NCBI GenBank assembly: GCA_942486035.1
Contig: CALNXK010000344.1
Coordinates: forward strand, 1-64,000
Reading direction: 5' to 3'
Length of the DNA stretch: 64,000 bases
Origin: Porites lobata
Lineage: Eukaryota > Cnidaria > Anthozoa > Scleractinia > Poritidae
Shown here: positions 1-8,856 of the stretch, one piece after another
Position numbering within the stretch: position 1 is the stretch's first letter
Layout of the letters: every line of letters starts with the position of its first letter
Notes under the pieces: model-generated
Database searches by the model: none
What the model saw: only the letters and a program-made list of their open reading frames with translations
Told to the model about the DNA's origin: nothing
Made by a program: the position numbers and the translations under genes

Positions 1-482
1 ATCATTGCTTCGTTCCAGTTACGTATTGCTAAAAGTTGACCAGCTGTCGTCAGCGCCTTCCTCCACTCTGTTCAGCGACCATTCGAGTCTCAAAAGGTGT
101 GTCGGGTGTAGCCGCTTCAAACGCCGCTTGATTTCATCCCAGGCAAAACCATCGTACTCGCCTTCCAAAATGGCACAGTCATCCAGCAATGGCTTGTTAA
201 ATTTGCGCAACGATTTCAGGGGCTATGCGTTTGGCAACATCCTCGATCTTCTGAAATGCTTTTTTCCAACTCAGCACTACAACGTGGGACCTGGGACCCT
301 ATTGCTTCAACGTCAATGTCATCCATGTTTTGTCCATCTTCCATCACCATTGCTAGTGCAAACAGTGACTTTTTTGATTGCCTTTGATAGACTTTCTTCT
401 TGCGTTCGCTTATCGTATTAGTCACCAATTTTTAATATCGACCTTCTTTCCTCTTCTCTCTCTTTGCTCGTCTTGGCGCCAT
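1..482 (-). pseudogene. Broken basic protein gene of the virus-like block, runs off the left edge
   Basis: I do not recognise this gene. A likely start is the ATG at 482-480, in a good context (A at -3, G at +4). It opens with a Lys/Arg-rich stretch beginning MAPRRAKREKRK, which could act as a nuclear localisation signal. In the same frame a TAA lies at codon 17 (434-432), then the frame stays open to about 255. There an A-run next to GAAAAAAGC shifts the frame. Coding-like sequence resumes in another frame at 210-19 (EGEYDGFAWDEIKRRLKRL) with a stop at 21-19. At least two frame changes and one nonsense codon are needed to explain it. A TATA box at 576-582 on this strand and the divergent neighbour at 920 suggest a shared promoter. 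The original C terminus may lie outside the window. Confidence 0.4.
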
Positions 483-546
483 TTTTCAACTTCTTTCTTG
501 CTCCCGTTTTTCCTTTGATCTTACTTGTTTGAGATCCAAGTAAACA

Positions 547-919
547 ACTAACTGCACATCGAATTGCCCCCGACATTTTATAGACGGAGTTGTGACGCAA
601 TGAGTAATGACGTAATAAGAAAATTAAAAGATCGGCAAAATACCACGAGGTCAGAGAAACTGGCGTATTTGAAACGCGTGCGTCAGGGAGATCGTGACGT
701 GTCGCGGATTGCCACAAATCGTGATGTCGACAGAGCACTGCCGAGTCATGTTGGTCCTTTGACGTCATACGCCCTTGGGTGAGGGTGGAGCCACCACTAG
801 CGCGTGGCTTGTGTCACAATGACGTTTTGAATAAGGATGACGCGTTCCGGATATATAAAAGAGTGCATGTCACGCAGTTCGTTTCAATCGGTTACGAGCC
901 TCGGTTAGGAGCTGAAGGA
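547..919. promoter_or_regulatory. Divergent promoter with clustered TGACG (CRE/ATF) motifs and two TATA boxes
   Basis: A minus-strand TATA box (TATAAAA, 576-582) serves the gene starting at 482, and a plus-strand TATA box (TATATAAAAG, 851-860) serves the gene starting near 920-931. Between them lie TGACG cores at 593, 608, 695, 760 (a perfect palindromic TGACGTCA at 760-767), 820 and 838, plus the reverse form CGTCA at 681. Seven such sites in about 250 bp is far more than chance. CREB/ATF factors bind TGACGTCA in animals. Use as a strong, inducible two-way promoter is inference. Confidence 0.6.
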
Positions 920-2190
920 TATGATGAAGAATGACTCGAGTCAGCGAGCGCAGTCGCTACGACATGTCCCAGTTGTGGTTCGCTGTTCAAATCATGCCCG
1001 CAACCCAAAAGTGTTACCATTTGGGTGAGGCAGTTTTTTGCCTTTTCGAGGAGTACGTGGACTCTGTAGACAATCCCGGCACAGAGATGGTGTGGCTACC
1101 GATAGAGGGTGCCAGGCGTTTCTCCAAAAAGGGCGTTCTTCGAGCGGCTGTGGATCTGGTAGACCCGAAAACGTCCACCACGCAAGATGACTTTCGACAG
1201 CTGGCATGGAACATTACCAGACAACCGGTGGACCATTCTGCCGCCTACTTGGCATTGCCTGTTTGAATCTCGTTCGGCATCTATCAGACGAAGAGCGGAC
1301 ATCTTTAATTGTCGAATGCCCCGTGAAGTTTGGTGAGTTGCTGGAGTCTGACGCGGACCAAGATCTGCGGCGGTGGTTTTCTGCTAAGCATGGCTTTTTA
1401 TGTACGAGGAGGTGAGGGCTGTGTTTCCGAACAATTTTCCCATGACAAAGGATGCCGTGTTGCGCTGCCATCCATCACTCAGTTGATTGGCTGGGACCGC
1501 AAATATCCCGAGATCAGGATACGGAGGGATCGCTTGACAACCTTTCAGCCTGGATATGCTGGAATGTCAAGGCGGTTACCGGAGACCTTCCGGCCACTCT
1601 CACTCGCAATGACTGCACCCTCGATTGGATGATAAGAAACCACTATAAAATGGACAGAAACGTGGAGAAGTGTGTCCGGTTGCATGCTGTTGGCTTTTTG
1701 TTGTGCTTCCGACCCGCGGGCACCGTTGGACCTTGTAGCCATGAGTGCGCTACTAGTGCTGGCAGAGGGATTGCCAGAAGATCCTGAGACGGATTACATG
1801 ACGAACCTTCCTTGTGACCCTGTAGACGTGCTAACTGTTCCAGGTGCCTATCTCTTGCCAACGTCTTCCAGGAACTCGCAATATGGGCCACCAAACGTTC
1901 AACCCGAGTTGGACGAATTTTTGAAGCAACTTAATCAGCGCACCAACGGCGTCGAAGTGAACCCAATCTATTATTTAGGAAGCATCTCGCCGCTTGTATC
2001 GTCTGACACCGTGTGGGTGTCCATCAATCGAGAACGTATCACACCTGGGTAAAGTCCAAGGTAGAACCAGACCGAATAACTACTACAGGATCATCGGTCA
2101 AACGAAAGGCTGACGATAGTCGAGGAGGTAAAAGCAAACGCGGCAAAGTGACATTCACGTTGGAACAATCAAACAAAAAGTGTCTTGTAA
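920..2190 (+). pseudogene. Multiply frameshifted, unrecognised gene of the virus-like block
   Basis: Open segments follow one another in changing plus-strand frames: 931-1240, about 1225-1410, short pieces to about 1560, 1560-1690, and 1720-2052. The last piece is Pro/Asp/Leu-rich with motifs such as GLPEDPETDYMTNLP and LDEFLKQLNQRTNGVEVN. A basic tail (VKRKADDSRGGKSKRGK) lies in a further frame at about 2095-2150. Together they would make roughly 400 codons, so this is best read as one gene broken by at least four indels. The TATA box at 851-860 puts transcription start near 885, and the first ATGs are at 920 and 931. A TAA at about 2187 is followed by ATTAAA at 2213-2218. No domain is recognised. 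The basic tail suggests nuclear location, by inference only. Confidence 0.45.
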
Positions 2191-2540
2191 AATTATTTTT
2201 TAGATTTTTTTCATTAAATTATACACTTGTTGTTGTTCATCTCGCCCATGGTTTTCTGTTTGGCTGTACAATGCGCAATGCGCTGCTTTCGCGTTGAGGA
2301 TCGACCTCTTTTGTGTCAAGCAGTGGTTTGACACGAGCGATACGCCGCTCTACGAACTAATCTTCTTTGCCCAGAGCAGGCAGTTTCATGATTTGTTAAA
2401 TCATTGGCATCAGTCCCCATTTCCTCACCTCCATCTTCACCCTCGAAGCCTCCCACAAAAAAACAGAGATTAGATCCCAGTCCATATTGATACAATCACA
2501 GCCATCGAATAATGCTACAGATGCAACACTTTGCAATAAT

Positions 2541-2546
2541 TTTATT
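2541..2546 (-). terminator. Poly(A) signal AATAAA for the 2597-3036 gene
   Basis: Read on the minus strand this is AATAAA, about 50 bp after the TAA stop at 2599-2597. This is the close stop-to-signal spacing seen throughout the left block. Confidence 0.5.
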
Positions 2547-2596
2547 ATTTTTTACAACTTTCTCTGGAAAAACATCACATTGGTTTGCGGTAGTCT

Positions 2597-3036
2597 TTAC
2601 TGATACTCGAATGGAGACGACCTGCACCACTTGAAACAAAATAAACATCGCCTTTCTGCCATTGCTTCGAACGCCTTACAAAAAAACTCTGTGGACCTTT
2701 TCCTTTTTCGCGAAAAAGCTTTCTTTGCCTCGTTTAATTGCTTCAGGAAGGTCTTGGCGTGCTGTCCGGTCTTAACGCTCGTAAAATCCTCGAAGACTTG
2801 GGGAAACCTCATGTCGTCGTCATGTCCGGTCATGGACGGCCTTGGATGTCTCTCGCGCGAAAACCATCTTCCACAATGCAAACACTTTCTCGTGCGCCGT
2901 AGAGCGCGGGAGTAAAGATTTTTCTTGTCCATCATGATTTTAGCGTAAATTTTCATGTAATCTTCGTCAGTGCCTCCGGGTAGGTAAAGTTTACACGTTC
3001 GCAAGATGATCGTCTGAGAACGAGTCACGGTGCCAT
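2597..3036 (-). pseudogene. Small basic protein with two CXXC pairs, start codon separated from its frame
   Basis: The open frame runs from 3028 to the stop at 2597 (143 codons) but begins only with GTG. A well-placed ATG (AGCATGGC, 3036-3034) lies 8 bases upstream in another frame, so a one-base loss right after the start is likely. The protein is basic. It carries CLHCGRW (about residues 49-55) and CLFCFKWC near its C terminus, a CX2C...CX2CX3C arrangement that could bind zinc. It also has a run KKAFSRKRKRS that resembles a nuclear localisation signal. A minus-strand TATA-like CATAAAAAG lies at 3104-3112. It shares a divergent promoter with the gene at 3374. Family unknown. Confidence 0.45.
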
Positions 3037-3373
3037 GCTTTCTTTTGCTCTTCGCGTTTGCGGGTAGCTAAACTGATGGCTGTTCCACGACCCGTTTGTT
3101 GCGCTTTTTATGCTTAAACTGTGATGACGCAAGGACTACGCACAGGAAATGACTTTACATCTACGTATCGAAATGCCCAGCCCAGAGAAACACCCCAAGA
3201 CCACGAAACATCTACGTAACGGGGGAGTTTTCCATTGACGACATTCGCGTCGCGCTCTCGCCAAACGGTATAAGGAACTGCCTGTCTTGCCAAAAAGTCC
3301 AGACGAGTCGAACCGACCGGCAAGAGAAGAACTGAGAGAAACCAAAAAACGACACGAACAGAAATCAATCCAC
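3037..3373. promoter_or_regulatory. Divergent promoter between the CXXC gene and the 3374 gene
   Basis: The minus-strand TATA-like element is CATAAAAAG at 3104-3112, about 70 bp before the ATG at 3036. The plus-strand TATA-like element is TATAAGG at 3269-3275, about 100 bp before the ATG at 3374. TGACG motifs occur near 3124 and 3236, and there are two TACGTA/TACGTAA elements. The layout repeats that of the 547-919 promoter. Confidence 0.45.
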
Positions 3374-3653
3374 ATGGACCGAACCGAAGGCGCGCCAAAT
3401 TTGGAGTTCTTTTCGGATGAGGTCAGACGAGAATGGCGAGGAAAATCTTCAGGCTACATTTTGCAGAGTGCGGCTTTTTGCGATTGCGTGTTTGACTACT
3501 GGACCGACTCCGTACCAGCCTATGGATTATGATCACATTGAACCCGCCAGCACAAAGGTGCATCGGGGGCACCAAGGACGAGACAGTTCAAAGCCCGAAA
3601 ACAGCGAGAAGCGTGGCCAAAACATAGGACACTGTAACGAATGGGTAAAATGA
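3374..3653 (+). pseudogene. Short frameshifted ORF, function unknown
   Basis: The ATG at 3374 has a good context (CACATGG). The first frame starts MDRTEGAPNLEFFSDEVR and stops at 3532. From about 3425 the next frame is open to the stop at 3653, with a His/Lys-rich hydrophilic C terminus ending in HCNEWVK. One indel between about 3420 and 3530 would make a protein of about 93 residues. No domain is recognised. It lies just after the TATA-like element at 3269 and about 60 bp before the next TATA box, so genes here are tightly packed head to tail. Confidence 0.35.
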
Positions 3654-3713
3654 TATTTGATTGTTGGGATTTTTGTTCTTAAGATAAAATTATAGTAGGA
3701 GTAAATTGTTAGA

Positions 3714-3723
3714 CTATAAAAAC
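3714..3723 (+). promoter_or_regulatory. TATA box of the 3771 gene
   Basis: CTATAAAAAC is a consensus TATA box 48 bp upstream of the ATG at 3771, implying a 5' leader of only about 20-30 bases. Confidence 0.55.
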
Positions 3724-3770
3724 ATTAGCCCCTCGTTGAAACCAACTAAAGTGTTCCAGTTTCATTCATC

Positions 3771-4115
3771 ATGGAAACTCGTCGACCTCTAGACTCGTTA
3801 CGGCTATGACTTTTGTGCCTCAGAAACTGAAAGAAATTGTGAACGATGGCTCGGTGGACCGGCTGTTTGTCATCAAGGAAGAAGATTCTCAGATGAATAT
3901 TTGGAAGTGGCTCGAAAAAAGTATTGGACAAGTTGACACGTGAAACGGCCGTGGTGTGTACGGAAACGATGTATCAAAATACACTGATCTTGATGCAACA
4001 GATTTGGGGCGGCAGTGAAAATGTCGCCGCCTACGAGCGCCTTACAGCCTGGTTTAATAAGACAGACGATTTTTCCCGTCATTGGTTGGATCATGACGAT
4101 GAACCTGAAAGATGA
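3771..4115 (+). pseudogene. Small acidic ORF broken at homopolymers, function unknown
   Basis: From the ATG at 3771 the frame stops after 12 codons. An overlapping frame containing the ATG at 3808 reads MTFVPQKLKEIVNDG and stays open to about 3942. A run of six A (near 3915-3922) then shifts it to the frame that is open to the TGA at 4113-4115 and reads ERLTAWFNKTDDFSRHW. Combined length would be about 110 residues with an acidic end. The TATA box at 3714 and AATAAA at 4192 bracket it neatly, supporting a real former gene. No family is recognised. Confidence 0.4.
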
Positions 4116-4184
4116 TCTCGTAAAGAAAGGGACTAAGACCCAACAAATGTGACTCTTTTTAACTATTCAATGAAGAAATATGTT

Positions 4185-4220
4185 GTGAACTAATAAAATC
4201 GACACGTTTTTTTTATTACT
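4185..4220. terminator. Back-to-back poly(A) signals between convergent genes
   Basis: AATAAA at 4192-4197 on the plus strand ends the 3771 gene. On the minus strand AATAAA at 4217-4212 ends the cyclin gene, 35 bp past its stop. The two signals lie 15 bp apart, a compact convergent arrangement more typical of viral than of cnidarian host genes. Confidence 0.55.
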
Positions 4221-4251
4221 ACAAATATTTGTGTCTATCATTGGTTGTTCT

Positions 4252-5031
4252 TTAATTGTAGTGATTATTCAGTTTGATAATCTCCTCTACGAGTTTTTTG
4301 TAATTCTGTAAGTAATCGACTCCTTTATTGGTTAGTCGTTGAAAACGTGAAAAGCATCGATTCTGTTTCCCCTTCTTTTTGCTCTTTTTGTTCCAAGTCT
4401 AGTAAATGCCATGCTAATTGAAGCTGTAGCCAGCAAAGACGGCGGATACATAAAAAACGTGTCATCTGTATAGCACGAGGCGATTAAAGTTGCTGCATAC
4501 TTTCTGATCGCACCGGCGTTGGAAAATGAGAATCGGGCAAAAAAACTGCTCGAGATAATCGTAAGGTGTTACTGCTGACAGGTCCCACTGAATTTGTTCA
4601 AGTACCTTCATTTCCCAAACTAATAACCCTTCGCTCGTTATCGAGTCATCCGTGTACGTACATAGTTTGAACACCCCGAGCGGCGAGGTATCTCTAAATT
4701 TGCTAGCGACTAACAAGCACGCGGCACCAAGTAATTGCAGTTTGCATTTTCTCGTTGGTACAATCGAAAAAAATCGGTCTAAATAATTCACTGCCAAGAC
4801 AAAATACATCTTCCTCGCACATTTGCTCTTCGCAAACGTCCTGCATCCATGTCGTAACCATCATTCTCATATGTGGTTCAATCTCGTTCTGTACACTGTC
4901 AAAGTATCGACAACTGGGGATATATTTATCCTCGCGGGTAAGTAAATTTTTGAACAACGCGATCGTCTCCAAGCACCGCCGGGTCCGGATACGCATGACG
5001 AACCTCTCGTTTCGAAGCCCAGAAGCTCCAT
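4252..5031 (-). pseudogene. Intronless cyclin D homologue, broken by about four frameshifts
   Basis: D-type cyclins bind CDK4/6 and push cells from G1 into S phase. This copy spans both cyclin folds. It starts MELLGFE at the ATG 5031-5029, followed by DPAVLGDDRV. The cyclin box has HMRMMVTTWMQDVCEEQ, NYLDRFFSIVPTRKCKLQLL and ASKFRDTSPL. A second fold has IRKYAATLIASC near 4480, and the stop TAA is at 4254-4252. The total of about 260 codons is close to normal cyclin D length (about 290). The frame changes near 5005, 4950, 4800 and 4545 (the last at a T7 run), so no single ORF is long. No introns interrupt the cyclin box, where animal CCND genes have them. An LXCXE Rb-binding motif near the N terminus is not evident. 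Viral capture is the favoured reading because of the TATA box and neighbours. A host processed retrocopy is the alternative. Confidence 0.75.
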
Positions 5032-5076
5032 GTATCTGCCAGAAAATAGAAAAGACCCAAATACTACACTGTTCAC

Positions 5077-5084
5077 TTATAAAT
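5077..5084 (-). promoter_or_regulatory. TATA box of the cyclin D copy
   Basis: Minus-strand TTTATAAG about 46 bp upstream of the cyclin ATG at 5031. A processed retrocopy would not normally carry its own core promoter, so this favours capture into a transcribed element. Confidence 0.45.
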
Positions 5085-5098
5085 GCCATACAAAACAA

Positions 5099-5365
5099 TT
5101 AAATTTTGAATTTGCCAATTGAAAGAATGTCCCGTGCAACACGCGAAATGTTCGTCTTTGCCTTGACTCCCTTACCCACGAAGGGTAAAGTTGGCTCCAT
5201 TGCCTGCGAGTATATGATTATAGAGCATTCGTCAATATAACCCGCCAAGCTGACAATGTTCTGCGAACAGAATGAACTTCCCCTTGCGGGAGCGCGTGTC
5301 ACAATGGGGCAATAAAGTTGCCATAAACGTTTAACAAACCAAACTCTCGGAAAGTGCAGAAGCAA
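5099..5365 (-). CDS. Possible small ORF upstream of cyclin D, unrecognised
   Basis: An 88-codon minus-strand frame ends 15 bp before the cyclin TATA box. The composition is protein-like (CSQNIVSLAGYIDECSIII, then a Lys-rich tail VGKGVKAKTNISRVARDIL), but there is no clear TATA box or good start context and no domain. It may be the 3' part of a decayed gene or chance. Included because it fills the only gap in an otherwise gene-dense stretch. Confidence 0.2.
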   Translation of the reverse strand: MLLHFPRVWFVKRLWQLYCPIVTRAPARGSSFCSQNIVSLAGYIDECSIIIYSQAMEPTLPFVGKGVKAKTNISRVARDILSIGKFKI

Positions 5366-5865
5366 GGTCTTTTCTCTTTCCTTTTGCAGCCGGTCGAATT
5401 TTCTATTGCGCGAAGTTTTAAAACTCTCAGAGATTTAAGAACTTAGTTAGTTTATTTTATGTTTGTATCTCGTGGTACTAAAATCAGCAAACGTTAACAA
5501 TAAATGCTACCATCGTAAATATTTTCATGGTACATTAAAACTTGTTAAAAGAAATCTTGTCAAAAACGATAATATCGAGATAATACTTTCAGCGACTCAG
5601 AGTGCAGTCCATCAGCCTAGCTGAACTACTTTACACCGTAAAAGGAAAAGTAATCTCTGGTAAATTAAAGTTACTGACCAATTCGTAGCTGTACATTTCT
5701 CAAAGATTGAAGACCCTAGTTGTTTTATCTGTGCTTCGTATTTCTCAACTCAATAAACTTTAACCACAACTACTACTCTATCAAACATGTTAGTGGTACA
5801 TTCAAACTTGTCAAAAAAATCTTTCAAGAAAATCAAGACTCCATACAGCTTTTGGTTGAACAAAG
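5366..5865. other. AT-rich spacer downstream of the large ORF, no gene seen
   Basis: No ORF or domain is visible. Minus-strand AATAAA (TTTATT on plus at about 5452) is a plausible poly(A) site for the large minus-strand gene, and plus-strand AATAAA occurs near 5753. Two similar stretches, near 5523-5560 and 5786-5830 (both with GGTACATT and ACTTGT), suggest an internal duplication. Confidence 0.35.
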
Positions 5866-6045
5866 TCAATATTGATCAATCCACGGCAGCGCGTTTGACA
5901 GTTTTTGAAAAAAGCGACCAAAATAATCTAAGTCTATAGTTTTACCGAGGTCTCTCGTTGCTAGGTCAAACTGTCGAACGATCGACTCCACCAATGGCCG
6001 CTTTTTCTCTGTAATGGCTTTCGCCCAGACGCCAAAGTTCTCATC
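5866..6045 (-). other. In-frame C-terminal extension beyond the TAG of the large ORF
   Basis: Directly after the TAG at 6048-6046, the same frame stays open for 59 codons to TGA at 5868-5866. Its content is coding-like, for example ENFGVWAKAITEKKRPLVES and TIDLDYFGRFFQKLSNALPW. The 180-base distance is an exact codon multiple. Either the TAG is a nonsense mutation in a decaying gene, or it is read through, adding about 6% to the protein. Confidence 0.55.
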
Positions 6046-8856
6046 CTATCGCACTGTTTTCCGCAACTGGTGTCCAAGCACAAACGACGACTGCAACACC
6101 TCCAATGGATGTATTTCAGTTTCCAAACGACCCTTGGTGGGCGGGAACCAGGCCAGTTTGTTGTCTGCCGATATCTCGAACTTGCTCAAATCACTAGAGT
6201 CCACCGACTGTAATGCGGCCACCATAAAAATGGTCCGCCCGATCTGTGCACAATTCTCTAGTTGGATCCAATCGAAGGGGTATGTATCGAGGGTATACAG
6301 CTTGTGCAAATCAGTATATATTTTAAAGGCAAACTCGCCGTTACTAGTGGAAACCACCTCCACGTCAGGCACCACTTCAGTCAGGTCTCCCACTTCCCTT
6401 AGCAATCGTACCAGGCATTTGCCCCTCATAGCTGTGTCGTAGTTCATCGGACCCACAGTTATCGTGCCTGGTCCTTGTATCGATTGACCTCTGGTTATCA
6501 ACTCGGAAGCAATGGGGCCTTGAGGAGAACCGAGGTACAGGGACTTGTCTGCATTCGTGACATCCTCGTCATTATCATCGAGATCGGTGTTGTTGCACAG
6601 TTCACCGTTGAACAAATCGGACACTGAATCAACCACTGGGTTGTCTGCTGACTGGGTCGATTGAAGGGTCAAAGGCGGTACCGAGAACATTGGAGTGTCC
6701 GTCTCAATCATTGAACTGGCCGTCGGAGCCTCTTTGGCAACCACTTTCTCCACTGTTGATCTGATCGTGGCATCATCCAATGGGACATCGGGTTGGTCTC
6801 CAGTCAATTGCATGGTCAGGGGTGGTGGAACGGGACGAGTTGTCTCGCTAGTGGAACTTTCCATGCCTGTCTCGTTTGATTTTGCCACCTGTGTTGCACT
6901 CGTATCCGTCATCGGTGTATTGAGCGGTGATGAATATCGTCCCCTCTCTCCTTCTTCTCCACCACTGTCATCATCACTCTCACTGCCCTCTTGGTCGCTT
7001 TCATAGTCGTCATCATCATCGTCATCATTATCATCATCATCATCATCATCTTCTGCATCTTCAGATCCGCTCGCGTTGGGGCTTTCTGTTGGCATCCCCT
7101 TCTTATTCTCTAAAACTATTTGTTCTTTTCGAGCACCTGCAACGGCTGCCACAGGTATCGTTACTGGTGGTCGGCGTATTTGCTCCGCCCTTGGCTGAGA
7201 CAAGGCCACTGACGCAGTTGCAATGTCGCCATCCTCGACATCACTGTCTATCTCACAACTTCGTTTGGCTCTTTGTGCCTTTGGCTTCCCTGCCAATTCC
7301 CGTGACGGTATTATCTCAACGATATCGTCCCCTTCGTCGTCACTGTCTAAGACACGCTTCCGCTTTGTGCCGACATTCCTTGGACTCGATGGCTCACGCG
7401 ATAGAGAGGGCAAGGGCGCCATTCGTCCCATTTGTTTTGGCACACTAGACATGAAAACGTCAAAGCTATTGATCTTAGACTTGGACAAAGTGTCTACAAC
7501 CTCGTCACACACATCTTTGAAATGGGACTCGGACCTTTTCGAATGCAAGCCCTCGCAACGACGGAGATTAGCCACAAAAGTTTTAATCGTTTGTTTTTCT
7601 GAGGGAAAAGATATCTTCATTCGGTCTCTTTTTTCCCTCTTTCGCTGTCCCGCTGAAGTACGATAGTCGCACGCTATTAGCGGTGGTCGTACGGTCCCGG
7701 GCTGCATCCTCTGTAGTTGTTTCATGTTCTCCTGATAGTCTTCATTCAGCACATTTAGTTTCAAGCTATTCATCTTTCTCACGCCACTCTTCATCACGCA
7801 CAAAAGACATGCTAACAGCAGTTCTCGGTGCAAGTCCCCATTATTGTTATTGTCCAGATATGCATACGTCATCTTCAACATCAACATAATCTGCCCGAGC
7901 TTCGGGGTCATGGAAAGGAATAGGGTATCTTCTTCCATTCCCTCTGCACCTTCACCACTCTCCACCGTCACGGGGAAACTGTTCTTTTCAAGATCAAAGG
8001 TGCTAACCAACGTCGTTGGGTGATCATGATGACCATCGACGGGTTCCAGGCCAATGCTGATGGAACTTGGGGAACTCACCGTCACCGAGACGAGCCGATG
8101 ACCACGTTGGTTGAGGGTCATTTCATGCTTCTGGAGGAACTCCTGCTCCGCCTGAGACATGTATCCCTTTCGTTGTATCCAATGAAAGATTGGGTAAAAA
8201 CAGAGGCTGCTTGCAGGCCACACTTTACTGTTTGTCACAAGGTTACACGGCAAAACTTCACAGAGCAATTGTCGACCCCTCTCGGTCATTCGTAAAACCG
8301 GAGTCTTTTCCGTGACCTCGATAAGAATCAGTAGTCGACAGGCCAACATTCCGCGCAGCAACACCTCATCCGTCAGCGTCTCGACTTGAAATGCCTCATC
8401 CAGTTTCAGCATGATCTTTTCCCACGATACGGTCGACGTTTTGCAAGGGCGAGATAACATCGACTGAGATGCAAACTCGGGCATCGGTTGTGGAACTCTA
8501 CACGTTTTAAAGAAATCCCACTGCGACATGCAGCCAACGTACAGATTGAAAGCTGAGAGATCAACCGATGATTTGCCCAGAGCGAACATCATCTTTATAA
8601 AATCTGCTTTGTCGGGATTTTCTGCTTCGGTAATTTTGCTCCAAAGATAAAACTGCCAGCTTGACGAACAATGATACTCGCAGATACATCTTGTCAGTAG
8701 ATTGCGTCGATGGCGGTGAGTCTTCAGCTGGTCAAAAAAGTAGAACCTTTCCACATCGGACATGCAATCGCATTTCGAACAACGCATAGCCACTTCACAA
8801 CTTATTTCAACGTACTTGGTTGAGATGTGACCAACGTTCTCTTTTGGGGCTGCCAT
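6046..8856 (-). CDS. 936-codon acidic, Cys/His-rich putative nuclear regulatory protein
   Basis: This is the longest open frame in the window, and I do not recognise its family. The ATG at 8856 (MAAPKENVG) lies 109 bp after a consensus TATA box. Residues 20-63 are rich in Cys and His (C20, C26, C29, C31, H47, H49, C57, C59, H62, C63), a possible zinc-binding fold. The middle (about 150-430) looks globular and helical. Around residue 496 lies KRKR followed by an acidic run, a likely nuclear localisation signal. Residues about 597-640 are almost all Asp/Glu/Ser, then comes a Ser/Thr/Pro-rich stretch. The C-terminal 150 residues look globular again and seem to continue past the TAG to 5866. Basic, acidic and Ser/Pro-rich blocks around a zinc-like N terminus recall large-DNA-virus immediate-early regulators in general style only. 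The 1-kb repeat array upstream fits a strongly regulated gene. Confidence 0.65.
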   Translation of the reverse strand: MAAPKENVGHISTKYVEISCEVAMRCSKCDCMSDVERFYFFDQLKTHRHRRNLLTRCICEYHCSSSWQFYLWSKITEAENPDKADFIKMMFALGKSSVDLSAFNLYVGCMSQWDFFKTCRVPQPMPEFASQSMLSRPCKTSTVSWEKIMLKLDEAFQVETLTDEVLLRGMLACRLLILIEVTEKTPVLRMTERGRQLLCEVLPCNLVTNSKVWPASSLCFYPIFHWIQRKGYMSQAEQEFLQKHEMTLNQRGHRLVSVTVSSPSSISIGLEPVDGHHDHPTTLVSTFDLEKNSFPVTVESGEGAEGMEEDTLFLSMTPKLGQIMLMLKMTYAYLDNNNNGDLHRELLLACLLCVMKSGVRKMNSLKLNVLNEDYQENMKQLQRMQPGTVRPPLIACDYRTSAGQRKREKRDRMKISFPSEKQTIKTFVANLRRCEGLHSKRSESHFKDVCDEVVDTLSKSKINSFDVFMSSVPKQMGRMAPLPSLSREPSSPRNVGTKRKRVLDSDDEGDDIVEIIPSRELAGKPKAQRAKRSCEIDSDVEDGDIATASVALSQPRAEQIRRPPVTIPVAAVAGARKEQIVLENKKGMPTESPNASGSEDAEDDDDDDDNDDDDDDDYESDQEGSESDDDSGGEEGERGRYSSPLNTPMTDTSATQVAKSNETGMESSTSETTRPVPPPLTMQLTGDQPDVPLDDATIRSTVEKVVAKEAPTASSMIETDTPMFSVPPLTLQSTQSADNPVVDSVSDLFNGELCNNTDLDDNDEDVTNADKSLYLGSPQGPIASELITRGQSIQGPGTITVGPMNYDTAMRGKCLVRLLREVGDLTEVVPDVEVVSTSNGEFAFKIYTDLHKLYTLDTYPFDWIQLENCAQIGRTIFMVAALQSVDSSDLSKFEISADNKLAWFPPTKGRLETEIHPLEVLQSSFVLGHQLRKTVR

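Noticed and set aside
3771..3800. Polylinker-like GTCGACCTCTAGACTCG as a sign of vector contamination
   Set aside because: Too short, and no other vector sequence nearby. The surrounding TATA box and ORF fit the block.
6695..7889. Plus-strand ORFs, including a His-rich one
   Set aside because: Shadows of the large minus-strand gene. The His runs are the complement of its Asp codons.
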